From Microglena sp. YARC (taxonomy: Eukaryota; Chlorophyta; Chlorophyceae; Chlamydomonadales; Chlamydomonadaceae): a stretch of 64,000 nt of DNA. The DNA is taken from assembly GCA_022414725.1 (NCBI GenBank), contig CM039463.1, forward strand, positions 55,492,094 to 55,556,093, read 5' to 3'. A model generated the notes under the pieces. The model was given only the letters and a program-made list of their open reading frames with translations, ran no database searches and was not told the DNA's origin. Below are positions 35,701-41,849 of this stretch, in pieces (position 1 is the stretch's first letter; the number at the start of each line of letters is the position of its first letter). The translations under genes and the position numbers were made by a program.

Positions 35701-38700
35701 CACGGTCAGGCAAAGCCCTTTATCCTATTTGGACTACCCCTGGGCTATAACATACATACATACATGGCGCAGCCTTGTATGGTAGAATGGTACTAATATA
35801 TCCATCTACGGGTTTCTTGACGGTGCTACAAACATGCTAAATTATGTTCCTTCGTGTTTTTCAGGTGCTATGTTAGAGCCTTTGGGGGTTGGGGGTTGCT
35901 TTGGGAGCCAAAAAAAGCTGCTAGTGGCACTCCAATGGCTACTAGGAACACCATTGGGCTACCTAAGGGCACTGGTTCCTTTCCTTACTGCTTATTTTCT
36001 TTACTAGGAATACCCTGCTGCTCACCTGCAGATAGCACTGAGCCGAAACTCAATTCCCCCTGATCCACACTCATGCCTGACCCAAAGCCCGAGAAAACTT
36101 GGTCCGTACCACCCCCTGTACCACCAGACCCCGGTCTCGCCCGGCTGGCACTGGTGGGTCTAGAGGGGGGCCCAGAGATGGATGTGGCAGGGCTAGCTGG
36201 TCTGCGGCTTGCTGAGGGGAACTGGATGAGGCCGTCGGAGTGGTGGGTGGATGCCAGGGCAGGGGAGGTGGGATCTAAGTACACGGGTGGGTGTTGGGAG
36301 CTGGAGGCAGAGGGCTCAGAGGGAGGCGGTCGGATGTGTGTCCCTCGGGAGTGGGAGCTGTTTGCCTGCACTCATTAACAGTTGCATAGGGTAATGAATA
36401 GATAGATAAAATAAAAACTGAATTGATGGATTGCAAAATAGATGGATGGATGGATGAAGAGATGGGTGGATGGGGTAATGAAAATATGGATAAATGAAAA
36501 ACTGTATTGATGGAATGGAAATAGATAGACTGATTTATGAAAGATGGGTGAACCAATGAATAGATGGGTTGATTCTGTGGCAGGGGAGGTGGGATCTATG
36601 TACAAGGGTGGCTGGTGGGAGCTGGAGGGACAGGGCTCAGATGGGGGGCGATTGGATGTGTCCAACTCGGGAGTGGGAACTGTTTGCCTACACTCATAAA
36701 CAGGTGGATGGGCAAATGAATGTATGGATACAAAAAACTCGATTGATGGATTTTAAAGGTACTTAATAGATGGGTGGATTTTGTGGCAGGGGAGGTGGGA
36801 TCTATGTAAACGGGTGGCTGGAGGGAGCTGGAGGGATAGGGCTCAGATGGGGGGCGATTGGATGTGTGCCCCTGGGTAGTGGGAACTGTTTGCCTGCACT
36901 CATAAACAGGTGGATGGGGTCTGGATGGGGTAACGAATGGATAGGCACAGAAAATACTTGATTGATGGAATGAAAATAGATGGGCGGATTGATGAAGAGA
37001 TGGGTGGATGAGGTAATGAATAGATGGGTGAAATAAAATGCTTGATTGATGGATTGGAAAATAAATGGATGGATTGACGAATATATGGGTAGTTGAATGA
37101 ATAGATGGGTGACTAAATAAATAGATGGGTAGAATACCTAAGGTGTGGATGAGTGGGGGGACAGGAAAAATGAACCGCGGGATGGCAGGAAAGAGATCAG
37201 AGGGGGCACCATGCTGATACTTTTTTGTGTCCTACTCATCGCCTTTCCCCTTGGGAGGCCCATGGGTCCGGAAGAACTCGCCAGAAATGCCCACCCGAAC
37301 CCCCCTGGGCTCCGCGGGGTTCGAGGGGCAGCGCGTCGCACTGGGGTTGCACCGAGTCGCTAAATTTGCGACGCGTCGCACGAAAACAAAAAACATTCCT
37401 TTCTGAGTACAGAGTGCAATCACATGTGTAGTATAAACACTACTGCACCAAACTCCTGAGGACAGAGTGCAATCACAGATGTGTAGACAGGTTAAAGACC
37501 TGAATCATTGAGAGACTGAAGCCTTGGCAGCGTCTACAGGACAAACCAGAAACACACATTTGGCAAAAATATTTGTGAATTGGTCTGGTGACTAGTCCCG
37601 TGCGCGAATGAAGTAGGGGTGATATAACCCATTTGGGTTAAATGTGTTATAGGTTACACAGGTTAAAGACATGTCCAGGTCTACTCCCCAAGCTCAGCAA
37701 GGCTCCCACTTGCATGTAGGGACCGGCATATCAAATGATGCTGACCAAAGGTGAGTATGATATCATATGATATCATACAAATTGCATCATATGCCATTGT
37801 ATATAAATGGTAACTTTAGCCTAGTCAGACTGCCAGCATCATATGATGCCATTTGATCATATGATATCATGTGATATCATATTGCCGGTCCCTGCATAGA
37901 TGTGTGCTAACAGTGGGGTTAAACAGGCTAAACGGGTGGCTAACGGGTGGCTAACGGGTGGCTAAACAACGGGTGGCTAACGGGTGGCTAAACAACGGGT
38001 GGCTAACAGTCCACGGTTGGCTAAACAGGCTAAAGGGAGGTACCCACCCTCGAAGGATCTAGATAAATTCTAGATTACACCACTTGCCCAACCTTGGACA
38101 AGATCAATTATAGCATGCGCCCAAGGTGCTTGTATCAGCAAGGCCTGGCAGTGTTGTCTGCAGACAAAGGATAAAGGTTCACCACCAGACAACTGCCTTA
38201 AAGATAGAGCCCCTATCGTCCATCTACATACATACATGTCAAGCGCCATGGTAAAGATAAAGCCCCTATCGTCCATCTACATACATACATGTATAGATAG
38301 AGCCCCTATCGTCCATCTACATACATACATGTATAGATAGAGCCCCTATCGTCCATCTACATACATACATGTATAGATAGAGCCCCTATCGTCCATCTAC
38401 ATACATACATGTATAGATAGAGCCCCTATCGTCCATCTACATACATACATGTGTAGATAGAGCCCCTATCGTCCATCTTCATACATACATGTATAGATAG
38501 AGCCCCTATCATCCATATACATACATACATGTATAGATAGAGCCCCTATCGTCCATCTACATACATACATGTGTAGATAGAGCCCCTATCGTCCATCTAC
38601 ATACATACATGTATAGATAGAGCCCCTATCGTCCATCTACATACATACATGTATAGATAGAGCCCCTATCGTCCATCTACATACATACATGTATAGATAG

Positions 38701-41685
38701 AGCCCCTATCGTCCATCTACATACATACATGTATAGATAGAGCCCCTATCGTCCATCTACATACATACATGTATAGATAGAGCCCCTATCGTCCATCTAC
38801 ATACATACATGTATAGATAGAGCCCCTATCGTCCATCTACATACATACATGTATAGATAGAGCCCCTATCGTCCATCTACATACATACATGTATAGATAG
38901 AGCCCCTATCGTCCATCTACATACATACATGTATAGATAGAGCCCCTATCGTCCATCTACATACATACATGTATAGATAGAGCCCCTATCGTCCATCTAC
39001 ATACATACATGTATAGATAGAGCCCCTATCGTCCATCTACATACATACATGTATAGATAGAGCCCCTATCGTCCATCTACATACATACATGTATAGATAG
39101 AGCCCCTATCGTCCATCTACATACATACATGTATAGATAGAGCCCCTATCGTCCATCTACATACATACATGTATAGATAGAGCCCCTATCGTCCATCTAC
39201 ATACATACATGTATAGATAGAGCCCCTATCGTCCATCTACATACATACATGTATAGATAGAGCCCCTATCGTCCATCTACATACATACATGTATAGATAG
39301 AGCCCCTATCGTCCATCTACATACATACATGTATAGATAGAGCCCCTATCGTCCATCTACATACATACATGTATAGATAGAGCCCCTATCGTCCATCTAC
39401 ATACATACATGTATAGATAGAGCCCCTATCGTCCATCTACATACATACATGTATAGATAGAGCCCCTATCGTCCATCTACATACATACATGTATAGATAG
39501 AGCCCCTATCGTCCATCTACATACATACATGTATAGATAGAGCCCCTATCGTCCATCTACATACATACATGTATAGATAGAGCCCCTATCGTCCATCTAC
39601 ATACATACATGTATAGATAGAGCCCCTATCGTCCATCTACATACATACATGTATAGATAGAGCCCCTATCGTCCATCTACATACATACATGTATAGATAG
39701 AGCCCCTATCGTCCATCTACATACATACATGTATAGATAGAGCCCCTATCGTCCATCTACATACATACATGTATAGATAGAGCCCCTATCGTCCATCTAC
39801 ATACATACATGTATAGATAGAGCCCCTATCGTCCATCTACATACATACATGTATAGATAGAGCCCCTATCGTCCATCTACATACATACATGTATAGATAG
39901 AGCCCCTATCGTCCATCTACATACATACATGTATAGATAGAGCCCCTATCGTCCATCTACATACATACATGTATAGATAGAGCCCCTATCGTCCATCTAC
40001 ATACATACATGTATAGATAGAGCCCCTATCGTCCATCTACATACATACATGTATAGATAGAGCCCTATCGTCCATCTACATACATACATGTATAGATAGA
40101 GCCCCTATCGTCCATCTACATACATACATGTATAGATAGAGCCCCTATCGTCCATCTACATACATACATGTATAGATAGAGCCCCTATCGTCCATCTACA
40201 TACATACATGTATAGATAGAGCCCCTATCGTCCATCTACATACATACATGTATAGATAGAGCCCCTATCGTCCATCTACATACATACATGTATAGATAGA
40301 GCCCCTATCGTCCATCTACATACATACATGTATAGATAGAGCCCCTATCGTCCATCTACATACATACATGTATAGATAGAGCCCCTATCGTCCATCTACA
40401 TACATACATGTATAGATAGAGCCCCTATCGTCCATCTACATACATACATGTCAAGCGCTATAGTAAAGATAGAGCCCCTATCAGCCTCTATAGTAAAGAG
40501 AGAGCCCCTATCAGCCTCTATAGTAAAGATAGAGCCCCTATCGTCCATCTACATACATACATGTCAAGCGCCATGGTAGCTTTGCCCAGGTAAAGTAGCA
40601 GCCTGTTATCTACGAATGTAGGACAGGGCACCCTTAATACCACGACCCACCAGGCGGTATCAGTATAACATGCATACACCCACCCACCCACCCACCTGAT
40701 GAACAGTCTCTTCCAGAATGCTTGAGACAGCTGCCTTCCTCCCCACTGACGTAGATCTGGTCTGCCCAGCTGAGCGGGGCTGAGAGGCGCTTCTATATTC
40801 GCCATGGTTAGTCGTGTCAGACTGACCGTGGGTCATACTGGATGGTCTAGACTGGACAGCGGGGCGCCGTCCAGGTTGGGGGGGCCTTGCACTTGGTGTG
40901 ATGTGGTGCCCCCCTGGCGTTGCGCTTTCCGGTCCCAGGTTTCCTCCCAGTAAACGGCTGTGGGATTTTAGAGGGGGAGGGTCCCACTCACCCCCCATCC
41001 CGCCACCACCAGAGTCGCCCCCTTCATTGGTCCATGAGACACTGCTTCTAGATGCTGAAGCAGGGGTGTCGAAGGGTTGAGCAGCAGACCTCCCTGAGGG
41101 CGGCGTCTTGTGTGGGGGGGCCTGTCGGCCCCCCACTGGTGTGTTGGAAAAGTCAGCGCCATGCCTCGCCCCAACAGGGGTGTTGTCAAAGCCTGAACTC
41201 TGCCGCCCTCCACCCACTGGTGTGTTGTCAAAGTGTGAATTTTGCCGCCCTCCACCCACTGGTGTGTTGTCAAAGTGTGAAGTCTGCCTCCCCCTTCCCA
41301 CAGGGGTGCTATCCAAGTGCGAAGCCGAGCTAGGCGTTTGAAATGTGAACCCATCGTCTCCCCCCCCCTGCCCATAGGATTCGGCAGGGGAGGAGAAGGC
41401 GTGTGAGGGGGGGTCCACAGCGCCCTGCCACTCAGACTGTCTAAGAGGCTTCTTAACTACTTTCCGGACAACTTTTTTCTCAACAGGCACGAAGTCCTCC
41501 ACAATGCCCCAGGGGGGGCGGTACCCACCCTGGGCGGGGGCCTTGGACGGGGCGGCAGTGGTAGAGATCTCAGGCCGGGGCATAGCTCCACTGGCTGGCT
41601 CTGAAAGGGCGGGGAGGGATGCAGAGGATGGGTGGGATGGGTGGGATGGGGGAGGTGGGATTGTGGTCGGGGTGGGGGAAGCTTC
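17287..41685 (-). CDS. Nine-exon coiled-coil protein gene (858 aa visible), family unknown
   Basis: Exons in transcript order are 41685-40696, 36365-36026, 32590-32397, 31608-31498, 27803-27616, 24520-24429, 22477-22149, 19549-19349 and 17414-17287. Every junction has an AG acceptor, a GT donor and a matching phase (0,1,0,0,2,1,0,0), and no stop occurs within them. The N-terminal third is disordered, Pro/Ser/Gly-rich, with TPVGGGRQ repeats and a VPVEKKVVRKVVKK basic patch. A leucine-zipper coiled coil (ELDSLREENSLLKEEVRHLK) and a second one (LQRYKAQIIQLQRQIAVM) follow, then helical segments. No enzyme motif or membrane segment is seen. The make-up recalls cytoskeletal or centrosomal scaffolds, but that is only a guess. 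First and last exons are not identified. Introns of 0.8-4.3 kb carry satellites and SINE-like repeats. Confidence 0.75.
17415..17621 (+). repeat. Degenerate GGTTGAGGTGGTTGACGT repeat and 430-bp duplication edge
   Basis: A short GAGGTGGTTGACGTGGTT run is followed by a block (about 17,510-17,566) that recurs at 17,950-18,001 after the 54-bp array. This marks a local duplication around exon 9. Confidence 0.6.
17622..17945 (+). repeat. 54-bp minisatellite, exactly six copies
   Basis: The unit starts GTGACATTGGTTGAGGTGGT and ends GGGTAGCCTACCAG; 324 bp = 6 x 54. Being a multiple of 3, it keeps an 18-residue repeat open on both strands (VTLVEVVEVAEGTRVAYQ on plus; MSPGRLPLYPRPPQPPQP on minus). It lies in an intron of the minus-strand gene. 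I do not call it coding. Confidence 0.9.
17946..18772 (+). repeat. Degenerate tandem repeat, about 110-170 bp period
   Basis: Blocks of GGTGGGCTGCTACGTAGG-type sequence with ACTAGATAGGTGGAAGGTGG recur at about 18,199, 18,312, 18,490, 18,642 and 18,757, with uneven spacing. No gene is supported. Confidence 0.65.
18773..19975 (-). repeat. Cluster of partial copies of exon 8
   Basis: Besides the full exon there are three 3'-half copies, at about 18,787-18,925, 18,967-19,012 and 19,168-19,300. At least the first and third encode the WLWANGG region and end in a GTGGGACG donor. Two 5'-half copies, at about 19,630-19,735 and 19,868-19,975, encode AINSFGI-type sequence. Divergence differs among copies, so duplication was repeated over time. 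Confidence 0.75.
19349..19549 (-). CDS. Minus-strand gene, exon 8 (67 codons)
   Basis: The acceptor is ATTTGCAG|GGTGAG and the donor GCTCAG|GTGGGAC; phase 0 at both ends. It encodes GEVAEAAQAINSSGIGLTEL and then RRRAAAVEAARDAWLWANGG. Five partial copies surround it between 18,773 and 19,975. Confidence 0.75.
20043..21470 (+). repeat. About 176-bp tandem repeat, seven or more units
   Basis: Units contain GCGAAGCAAGTTTCTCCCAA, GACTGTGGATACCTCAATAA and AGAGCTTCAAATTTGCCTTC. The three central units (20,800-21,330) are nearly identical and the outer ones diverged. Dispersed repeat D has inserted into the first unit. Confidence 0.85.
20163..20398 (+). mobile_element. Dispersed repeat D, copy 1
   Basis: About 235 bp, running from TGACAAGTCTTATGCAGCG through GGCAACGATGGAGCTGACC to CTCCGCCAAAAA. 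Other copies are at 25,792-26,012 (-), 28,258-28,473 (+), 51,275-51,486 (-), 58,312-58,533 (+, diverged) and 49,195-49,320 (+, partial). A SINE or MITE-like element with defined ends; no internal promoter boxes or terminal inverted repeats recognised. Confidence 0.7.
21540..22990 (-). repeat. Cluster of partial copies of exon 7 with CTA and GTGGTGTGG microsatellites
   Basis: Exon 7 halves are repeated five times around the full exon. Between the 3'-half copies lie ACTAATACTAATACGTATAC runs (21,690-21,720, 21,900-22,120). Between the 5'-half copies lie GTGTGGGTGGTGTGG runs (22,500-22,920). Each microsatellite sits just outside an exon edge. Confidence 0.8.
22149..22477 (-). CDS. Minus-strand gene, exon 7 (110 codons)
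   Basis: The acceptor is CACTCAG|GTGGTA and the donor CTGCAG|GTAAGT; phase 1 in, phase 0 out. It begins GGNRFLLEWQHRQEEELMQQ (helix), passes a Pro-rich linker, and ends with SNSILAHRLESTLAQLAPRL and a hydrophobic helix. The 3' half is copied at about 21,540-21,690 and 21,735-21,900, each with a GTAAGT-type donor. The 5' half is copied at about 22,545-22,640, 22,730-22,780 and 22,930-22,990. Confidence 0.75.
22991..23090 (+). repeat. GGTGGATGGT minisatellite
   Basis: Degenerate GGTGGATGGTGGATGG units of 7-20 bp. No coding signal. Confidence 0.7.
23095..23290 (-). mobile_element. tRNA-derived SINE family E, copy 1 (decayed head)
   Basis: This matches the copy at 23,958-24,165, but the B-box is altered (GGGATTTTAACCC on plus). 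The tail ends in the GATAACGCCTGGTGGGGCGT block shared by all copies. Confidence 0.7.
23566..23632. repeat. Perfect 16-bp inverted repeat, small hairpin element
   Basis: TCCTGACTAGGTTAGC and its exact reverse complement GCTAACCTAGTCAGGA enclose about 30 bp. The interior (GCGTCTCCATTCCATCACT) is itself an inverted copy of sequence at 23,815-23,840. Possibly a miniature transposon or the edge of a foldback insertion. Confidence 0.65.
23700..23900 (+). repeat. G-rich tract and dispersed repeat F
   Basis: A GGGGGGAGGGG-rich purine tract (about 23,715-23,810) is followed by GTGATGGAATGGAGACGCGT, then AGAAAATAAACAGTGCC. A related block is at about 58,000-58,060. The G-rich strand could form quadruplexes. 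Confidence 0.5.
23958..24165 (-). mobile_element. tRNA-derived SINE family E, best-preserved copy
   Basis: On the minus strand the head shows an A-box-like TGGTTCAATGG and a perfect B-box core GGGTTCGAATCCC (plus 24,092-24,104), as in a tRNA-related RNA polymerase III promoter. The body has GCGGTCGCTGTCAAC and AGTAGCAGCCCGTTCTCTAC; the 3' end is CCACGCCCCATCAGGCGTGA. T-stem pairing is imperfect and no good anticodon arm is seen, so this is a SINE rather than a working tRNA gene. Related copies: 23,095 (-), 24,222 (+), 40,560 (+), 60,412 (-). Confidence 0.75.
24222..24326 (+). mobile_element. SINE family E, body fragment
   Basis: GGTCGCTGTCAACTGCCATG through CAAGGCAAAGTAGCAGCTCA to AACCAGGCGTTATCATTAC matches the body and 3' end of the SINE at 23,958. 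The tRNA-like head is missing. Confidence 0.7.
24429..24520 (-). CDS. Minus-strand gene, exon 6 (92 bp, Gln-rich)
   Basis: The acceptor GTTCGCAG|TGCACG and donor GAGAAG|GTGGTGC convert phase 2 to phase 1, which is what exons 5 and 7 need. It encodes RTQASRGLTRTGMQQQHGVD. Two related copies stand at about 24,640-24,720 and 25,395-25,470, with longer Gln runs. Confidence 0.6.
24530..25470 (-). repeat. Duplicated copies of exon 6 flanking a minisatellite
   Basis: A block holding exon 6-like sequence (GMQQQQQHHEADG on minus) and an upstream segment with CTTCAAAACTTGAATCAATTT is found at 24,429-24,600, 24,640-24,720 and 25,320-25,470. The minisatellite grew between the second and third copies, seeded by the TGCACTGCGAACACAGCA acceptor region. 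Confidence 0.65.
24721..25320 (+). repeat. 14/21-bp compound minisatellite (CTGCGAACACAGCA with or without CAAGGTG)
   Basis: Units of 14 bp (TGCGAACACAGCAC) alternate with 21-bp units carrying an extra AAGGTGC. The sequence lacks stops in most frames, so long open frames appear on both strands; they carry no other coding sign. The unit equals the splice-acceptor end of exon 6 (TGTTCGCAG on minus), so the array multiplies an acceptor-like motif. Confidence 0.9.
25508..25740 (+). repeat. (GTT)n microsatellite in three blocks
   Basis: Blocks of about 100, 45 and 33 bp are separated by identical GATGGCTCGTTGTTGGCTTG interruptions, so the block-plus-interruption unit was duplicated. It encodes only homopolymers in any frame. 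Confidence 0.95.
25792..26012 (-). mobile_element. Dispersed repeat D, copy 2
   Basis: The reverse complement of copy 1 over its full length, from TTTTTGGCGGAGACCCC to GCATAGAACTTGTCAC. Confidence 0.7.
26013..26875. other. Intronic sequence without clear features
   Basis: It contains short fragments of dispersed repeats (26,185-26,225, TTTGGCTACCCCTGGACTGT, as in repeat C) and moderately AT-rich unique sequence. No exon or RNA gene is supported. Confidence 0.5.
26876..27430 (-). repeat. Partial copies of exon 5
   Basis: Copies of the 3' end of exon 5 (on plus: GAGCGCACCTTTT, then CAGCATCTCCTTGCTC) lie at about 26,880, 27,005 and 27,262. The last keeps some 150 bp, including ASIAAVVTADTYK in one frame. 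C-rich CCCCACACCTCC sequence fills the gap at 27,070-27,185. Confidence 0.7.
27616..27803 (-). CDS. Minus-strand gene, exon 5 (helical)
   Basis: The acceptor is GCTCCAG|TCACGAG and the donor AAAAAG|GTGCGC; phase 0 in, phase 2 out. It encodes GKLIMEAEAVLLETAGRVEE and SIAAVVTADAYKCLHRWSKE, both predicted helical. Partial copies lie at 27,262-27,410, near 27,005 and near 26,880. Confidence 0.7.
27820..28257. other. AT-rich and GGGAA-rich intronic sequence
   Basis: Begins with (CTTA)n and (ATTA)n runs at 27,825-27,950, followed by purine-rich GGGAAGGGAA sequence. No gene recognised. Confidence 0.5.
28258..28473 (+). mobile_element. Dispersed repeat D, copy 3
   Basis: Closely matches copies 1 and 4, including CAAGTCCTATGCAGCG, TTACGCGACCGTTGGATGA and CCGCCAAAAACA. 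Confidence 0.75.
28800..30115 (+). pseudogene. Degenerate Pro/Ser-rich ORF, possible retroelement gag/ORF1 relic
   Basis: Three overlapping plus-strand frames look coding in turn: 28,960-29,295 (GVQFLPCPSARASK, FVPLRDGRAAEHAFTRLHDI), 29,162-29,416 (GFNPFTNPYAGFPARQP) and 29,468-30,115. The last ends in an acidic tail (EKTVLEFFEEIAALGLDIED) before a TAA-type stop. Two or three frameshifts would join them. I do not recognise the family. A gag or ORF1-like protein of a retroelement is one possibility, because a pyrimidine-rich tail follows and the gene is antisense inside an intron. An unrelated nested gene is another. Confidence 0.35.
30120..30884 (+). repeat. Pyrimidine-rich (C/T) tract ending in a 28-bp poly-C
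   Basis: About 760 bp almost free of G on the plus strand, made of CCCCCTTCC and TCCTCCTTC words. It ends in an uninterrupted C run at 30,857-30,884. Long Pro/Leu/Ser open frames here are compositional. Confidence 0.8.
30905..31230. other. Unique stretch with a paired GGGCG/CGCCC hairpin motif
   Basis: GGGCGTGCAAATCGCCCAGA (30,913-30,932) and GGGCGTGAAAATCGCCCAGA (30,941-30,960) are near-identical direct repeats, each able to form a short stem. The rest to 31,230 is unique with no gene seen. Confidence 0.5.
31337..31444 (+). repeat. Dispersed repeat A, full copy
   Basis: From GTGCGCCTACTTTGCATATT to CACCTCCTGGGGTGAAAGTC, followed by an A-run (31,449-31,459). The A-run suggests retroposition. 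Copies at 17,123, 48,945 and 53,279. Confidence 0.7.
31498..31608 (-). CDS. Minus-strand gene, exon 4 (second coiled coil)
   Basis: The acceptor CACACACAG|GCCCTG gives phase 0, and the donor is ATGACG|GTGGGT. The 37 codons include ALQRYKAQIIQLQRQIAVM, an amphipathic helix. An alternative acceptor 22 bp further upstream would break the phase. Confidence 0.7.
31713..31921. mobile_element. MITE-like element with 23-bp terminal inverted repeats
   Basis: The ends ATTCAGTGGATGATTTGG and CCAAATCATCCCCTGAAT are inverted copies extending 23 bp with one mismatch. The 160-bp interior is AT-rich and non-coding. It lies in an intron of the minus-strand gene. Confidence 0.75.
31999..32162. mobile_element. 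Second foldback/MITE-like element with internal short repeats
   Basis: CATGGAATAAAGGGGTTGAT at the left pairs with AACCCATTTATTCCGTG at the right. Inside, GTTTGTGGGCTAAATTAGGG occurs three or four times at about 50-bp spacing. Confidence 0.65.
32397..32590 (-). CDS. Minus-strand gene, exon 3 (leucine-zipper coiled coil)
   Basis: The acceptor is TCTCCCAG|GCAGAA and the donor CAGCAG|GTGGGTGG; phase 1 in, phase 0 out. It encodes ELDSLREENSLLKEEVRHLK with heptad leucines, then a Gly/Ser tail ending SAQQQ. A fragment of the exon recurs at 32,831-32,862. Confidence 0.75.
32693..32724 (+). repeat. 32-bp poly-C tract
   Basis: An uninterrupted C run, followed by CCACCACCACCACTAC-type triplets to 32,825. 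One of about a dozen poly-C/G tracts of 16-32 bp in the window. Confidence 0.9.
33000..35616 (+). repeat. Telomere-like interstitial satellite, 53-60-bp units
   Basis: About 45 units combine CGCTTAAAGTATCACTGTAG and CATGAACCCTAAACCCTAAA with alternative tails (CCTGTATGTAACTTGTATTG; CCAAGACTTGCATGG; CGCGTATGTAA). CCCTAAA is the Arabidopsis-type telomere heptamer. Units alternate in a higher-order pattern in the right half. The array is intronic in the minus-strand gene, so it is not a chromosome end. Confidence 0.9.
35617..35768 (+). mobile_element. Dispersed repeat C, copy 1, continuous with the telomere-like satellite
   Basis: It runs from CATGAACTCAGGCCCCCC through AAAAAGATTGTTTGGGGTTC to GGGCTATAACATACATACAT. 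Its first 20 bp (TATCACTGTAGCATGAAC) are the core of the adjacent satellite unit. Other copies: 42,116-42,256 and 46,598-46,748. Confidence 0.75.
36026..36365 (-). CDS. Minus-strand gene, exon 2 (Pro/Ser-rich)
   Basis: The acceptor is AGTGCAG|GCAAAC and the donor CTGCAG|GTGAGC; 340 bp, entering in phase 0 and leaving in phase 1. It encodes ANSSHSRGTHIRPPPSEP and a Ser/Pro/Gly-rich stretch ending GELSFGSVLSAG. Two decayed copies of its 5' half follow upstream in the genome at about 36,575-36,694 and 36,780-36,900. Confidence 0.7.
36380..37135 (+). repeat. GATGGATGG-type degenerate microsatellite with exon 2 fragments
   Basis: GATGGATGGATGAAGAGATG-like sequence is interrupted by two decayed copies of exon 2's 5' half (about 36,575-36,694 and 36,780-36,900), each still showing CAACTCGGGAGTGGGAAC-type homology. 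Confidence 0.7.
37136..37716. other. Intronic unique sequence with a small inverted repeat-family G block
   Basis: 37,540-37,612 (GCGTCTACAGGACAAACCAG and onward) is the inverted match of 16,784-16,862. The GCGACGCGTCGCA palindrome at 37,369-37,381 is notable. No exon supported. Confidence 0.5.
37718..37893. mobile_element. MITE-like inverted-repeat element, copy 2
   Basis: The ends AGGGACCGGCATATC and ATATTGCCGGTCCCT form inverted repeats. The interior holds GCTGACCAAAGGTGAGTATG, the reverse complement of the 15,916 copy, plus many ATCATATGAT words. Confidence 0.75.
37915..38040 (+). repeat. AACGGGTGGCT minisatellite
   Basis: Eight or so 11-16-bp units of AACGGGTGGCTAA, some with an added ACA. 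Confidence 0.85.
38205..40455 (+). repeat. 40-bp satellite, about 55 near-identical copies
   Basis: The unit is AGCCCCTATCGTCCATCTAC followed by ATACATACATGTATAGATAG. Only a handful of substitutions occur near the left end, and one deletion near 40,063. CTATC and GATAG words let each unit fold on itself. Both ends join GTCAAGCGCCATGGTA-like sequence (38,237) or GTCAAGCGCTATAGTA (40,450), which belongs to SINE family E. The array therefore lies inside or beside a SINE. Confidence 0.95.
40560..40662 (+). mobile_element. SINE family E, copy 4
   Basis: GTCAAGCGCCATGGTAGCTT, then CCAGGTAAAGTAGCAGCCTG, ending CCACCAGGCGGTATCAGTAT. Same body as at 23,958, with the 40-bp satellite replacing its head. 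Confidence 0.7.
40696..41685 (-). CDS. Minus-strand gene, exon 1 seen (330 codons, TPVG repeats)
   Basis: The acceptor is CTTCTAG|GAAGC and the donor CATCAG|GTGGGTGG; the exon is exactly 990 bp and open. Residues about 130-200 hold five or six degenerate copies of a 16-residue FDNTPVGGGRQNSH-type repeat. A basic VEKKVVRKVVKK stretch lies near residue 70. Low complexity predicts disorder. A start codon may lie in an upstream exon; the first in-frame ATG here is at 41,583. Confidence 0.75.
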
Positions 41686-41689
41686 CTAG

Positions 41690-41830
41690 AAGCTGCTGCT
41701 TATAGACAAAACGTCCCTGGTTGGGGGGTTGAAGGGAGAGGGAGGGGGAGATTGGGGGGGTGGGATGGGGGGGGGGGGGAGGGGGGGCATACTCTCGGAT
41801 TATAGTGATCCTTGTTGCATTTTTGGAAAA
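41690..41830 (+). repeat. G-rich intronic tract
   Basis: GGGGGAGATTGGGGGGGTGG and GGGGGGGGGGGAGGGGGGG words directly upstream (in transcript sense) of exon 1 of the minus-strand gene. On the minus strand this forms the pyrimidine tract before its acceptor. Confidence 0.5.
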
Positions 41831-41849
41831 ATGAATAAACCAATATTGG

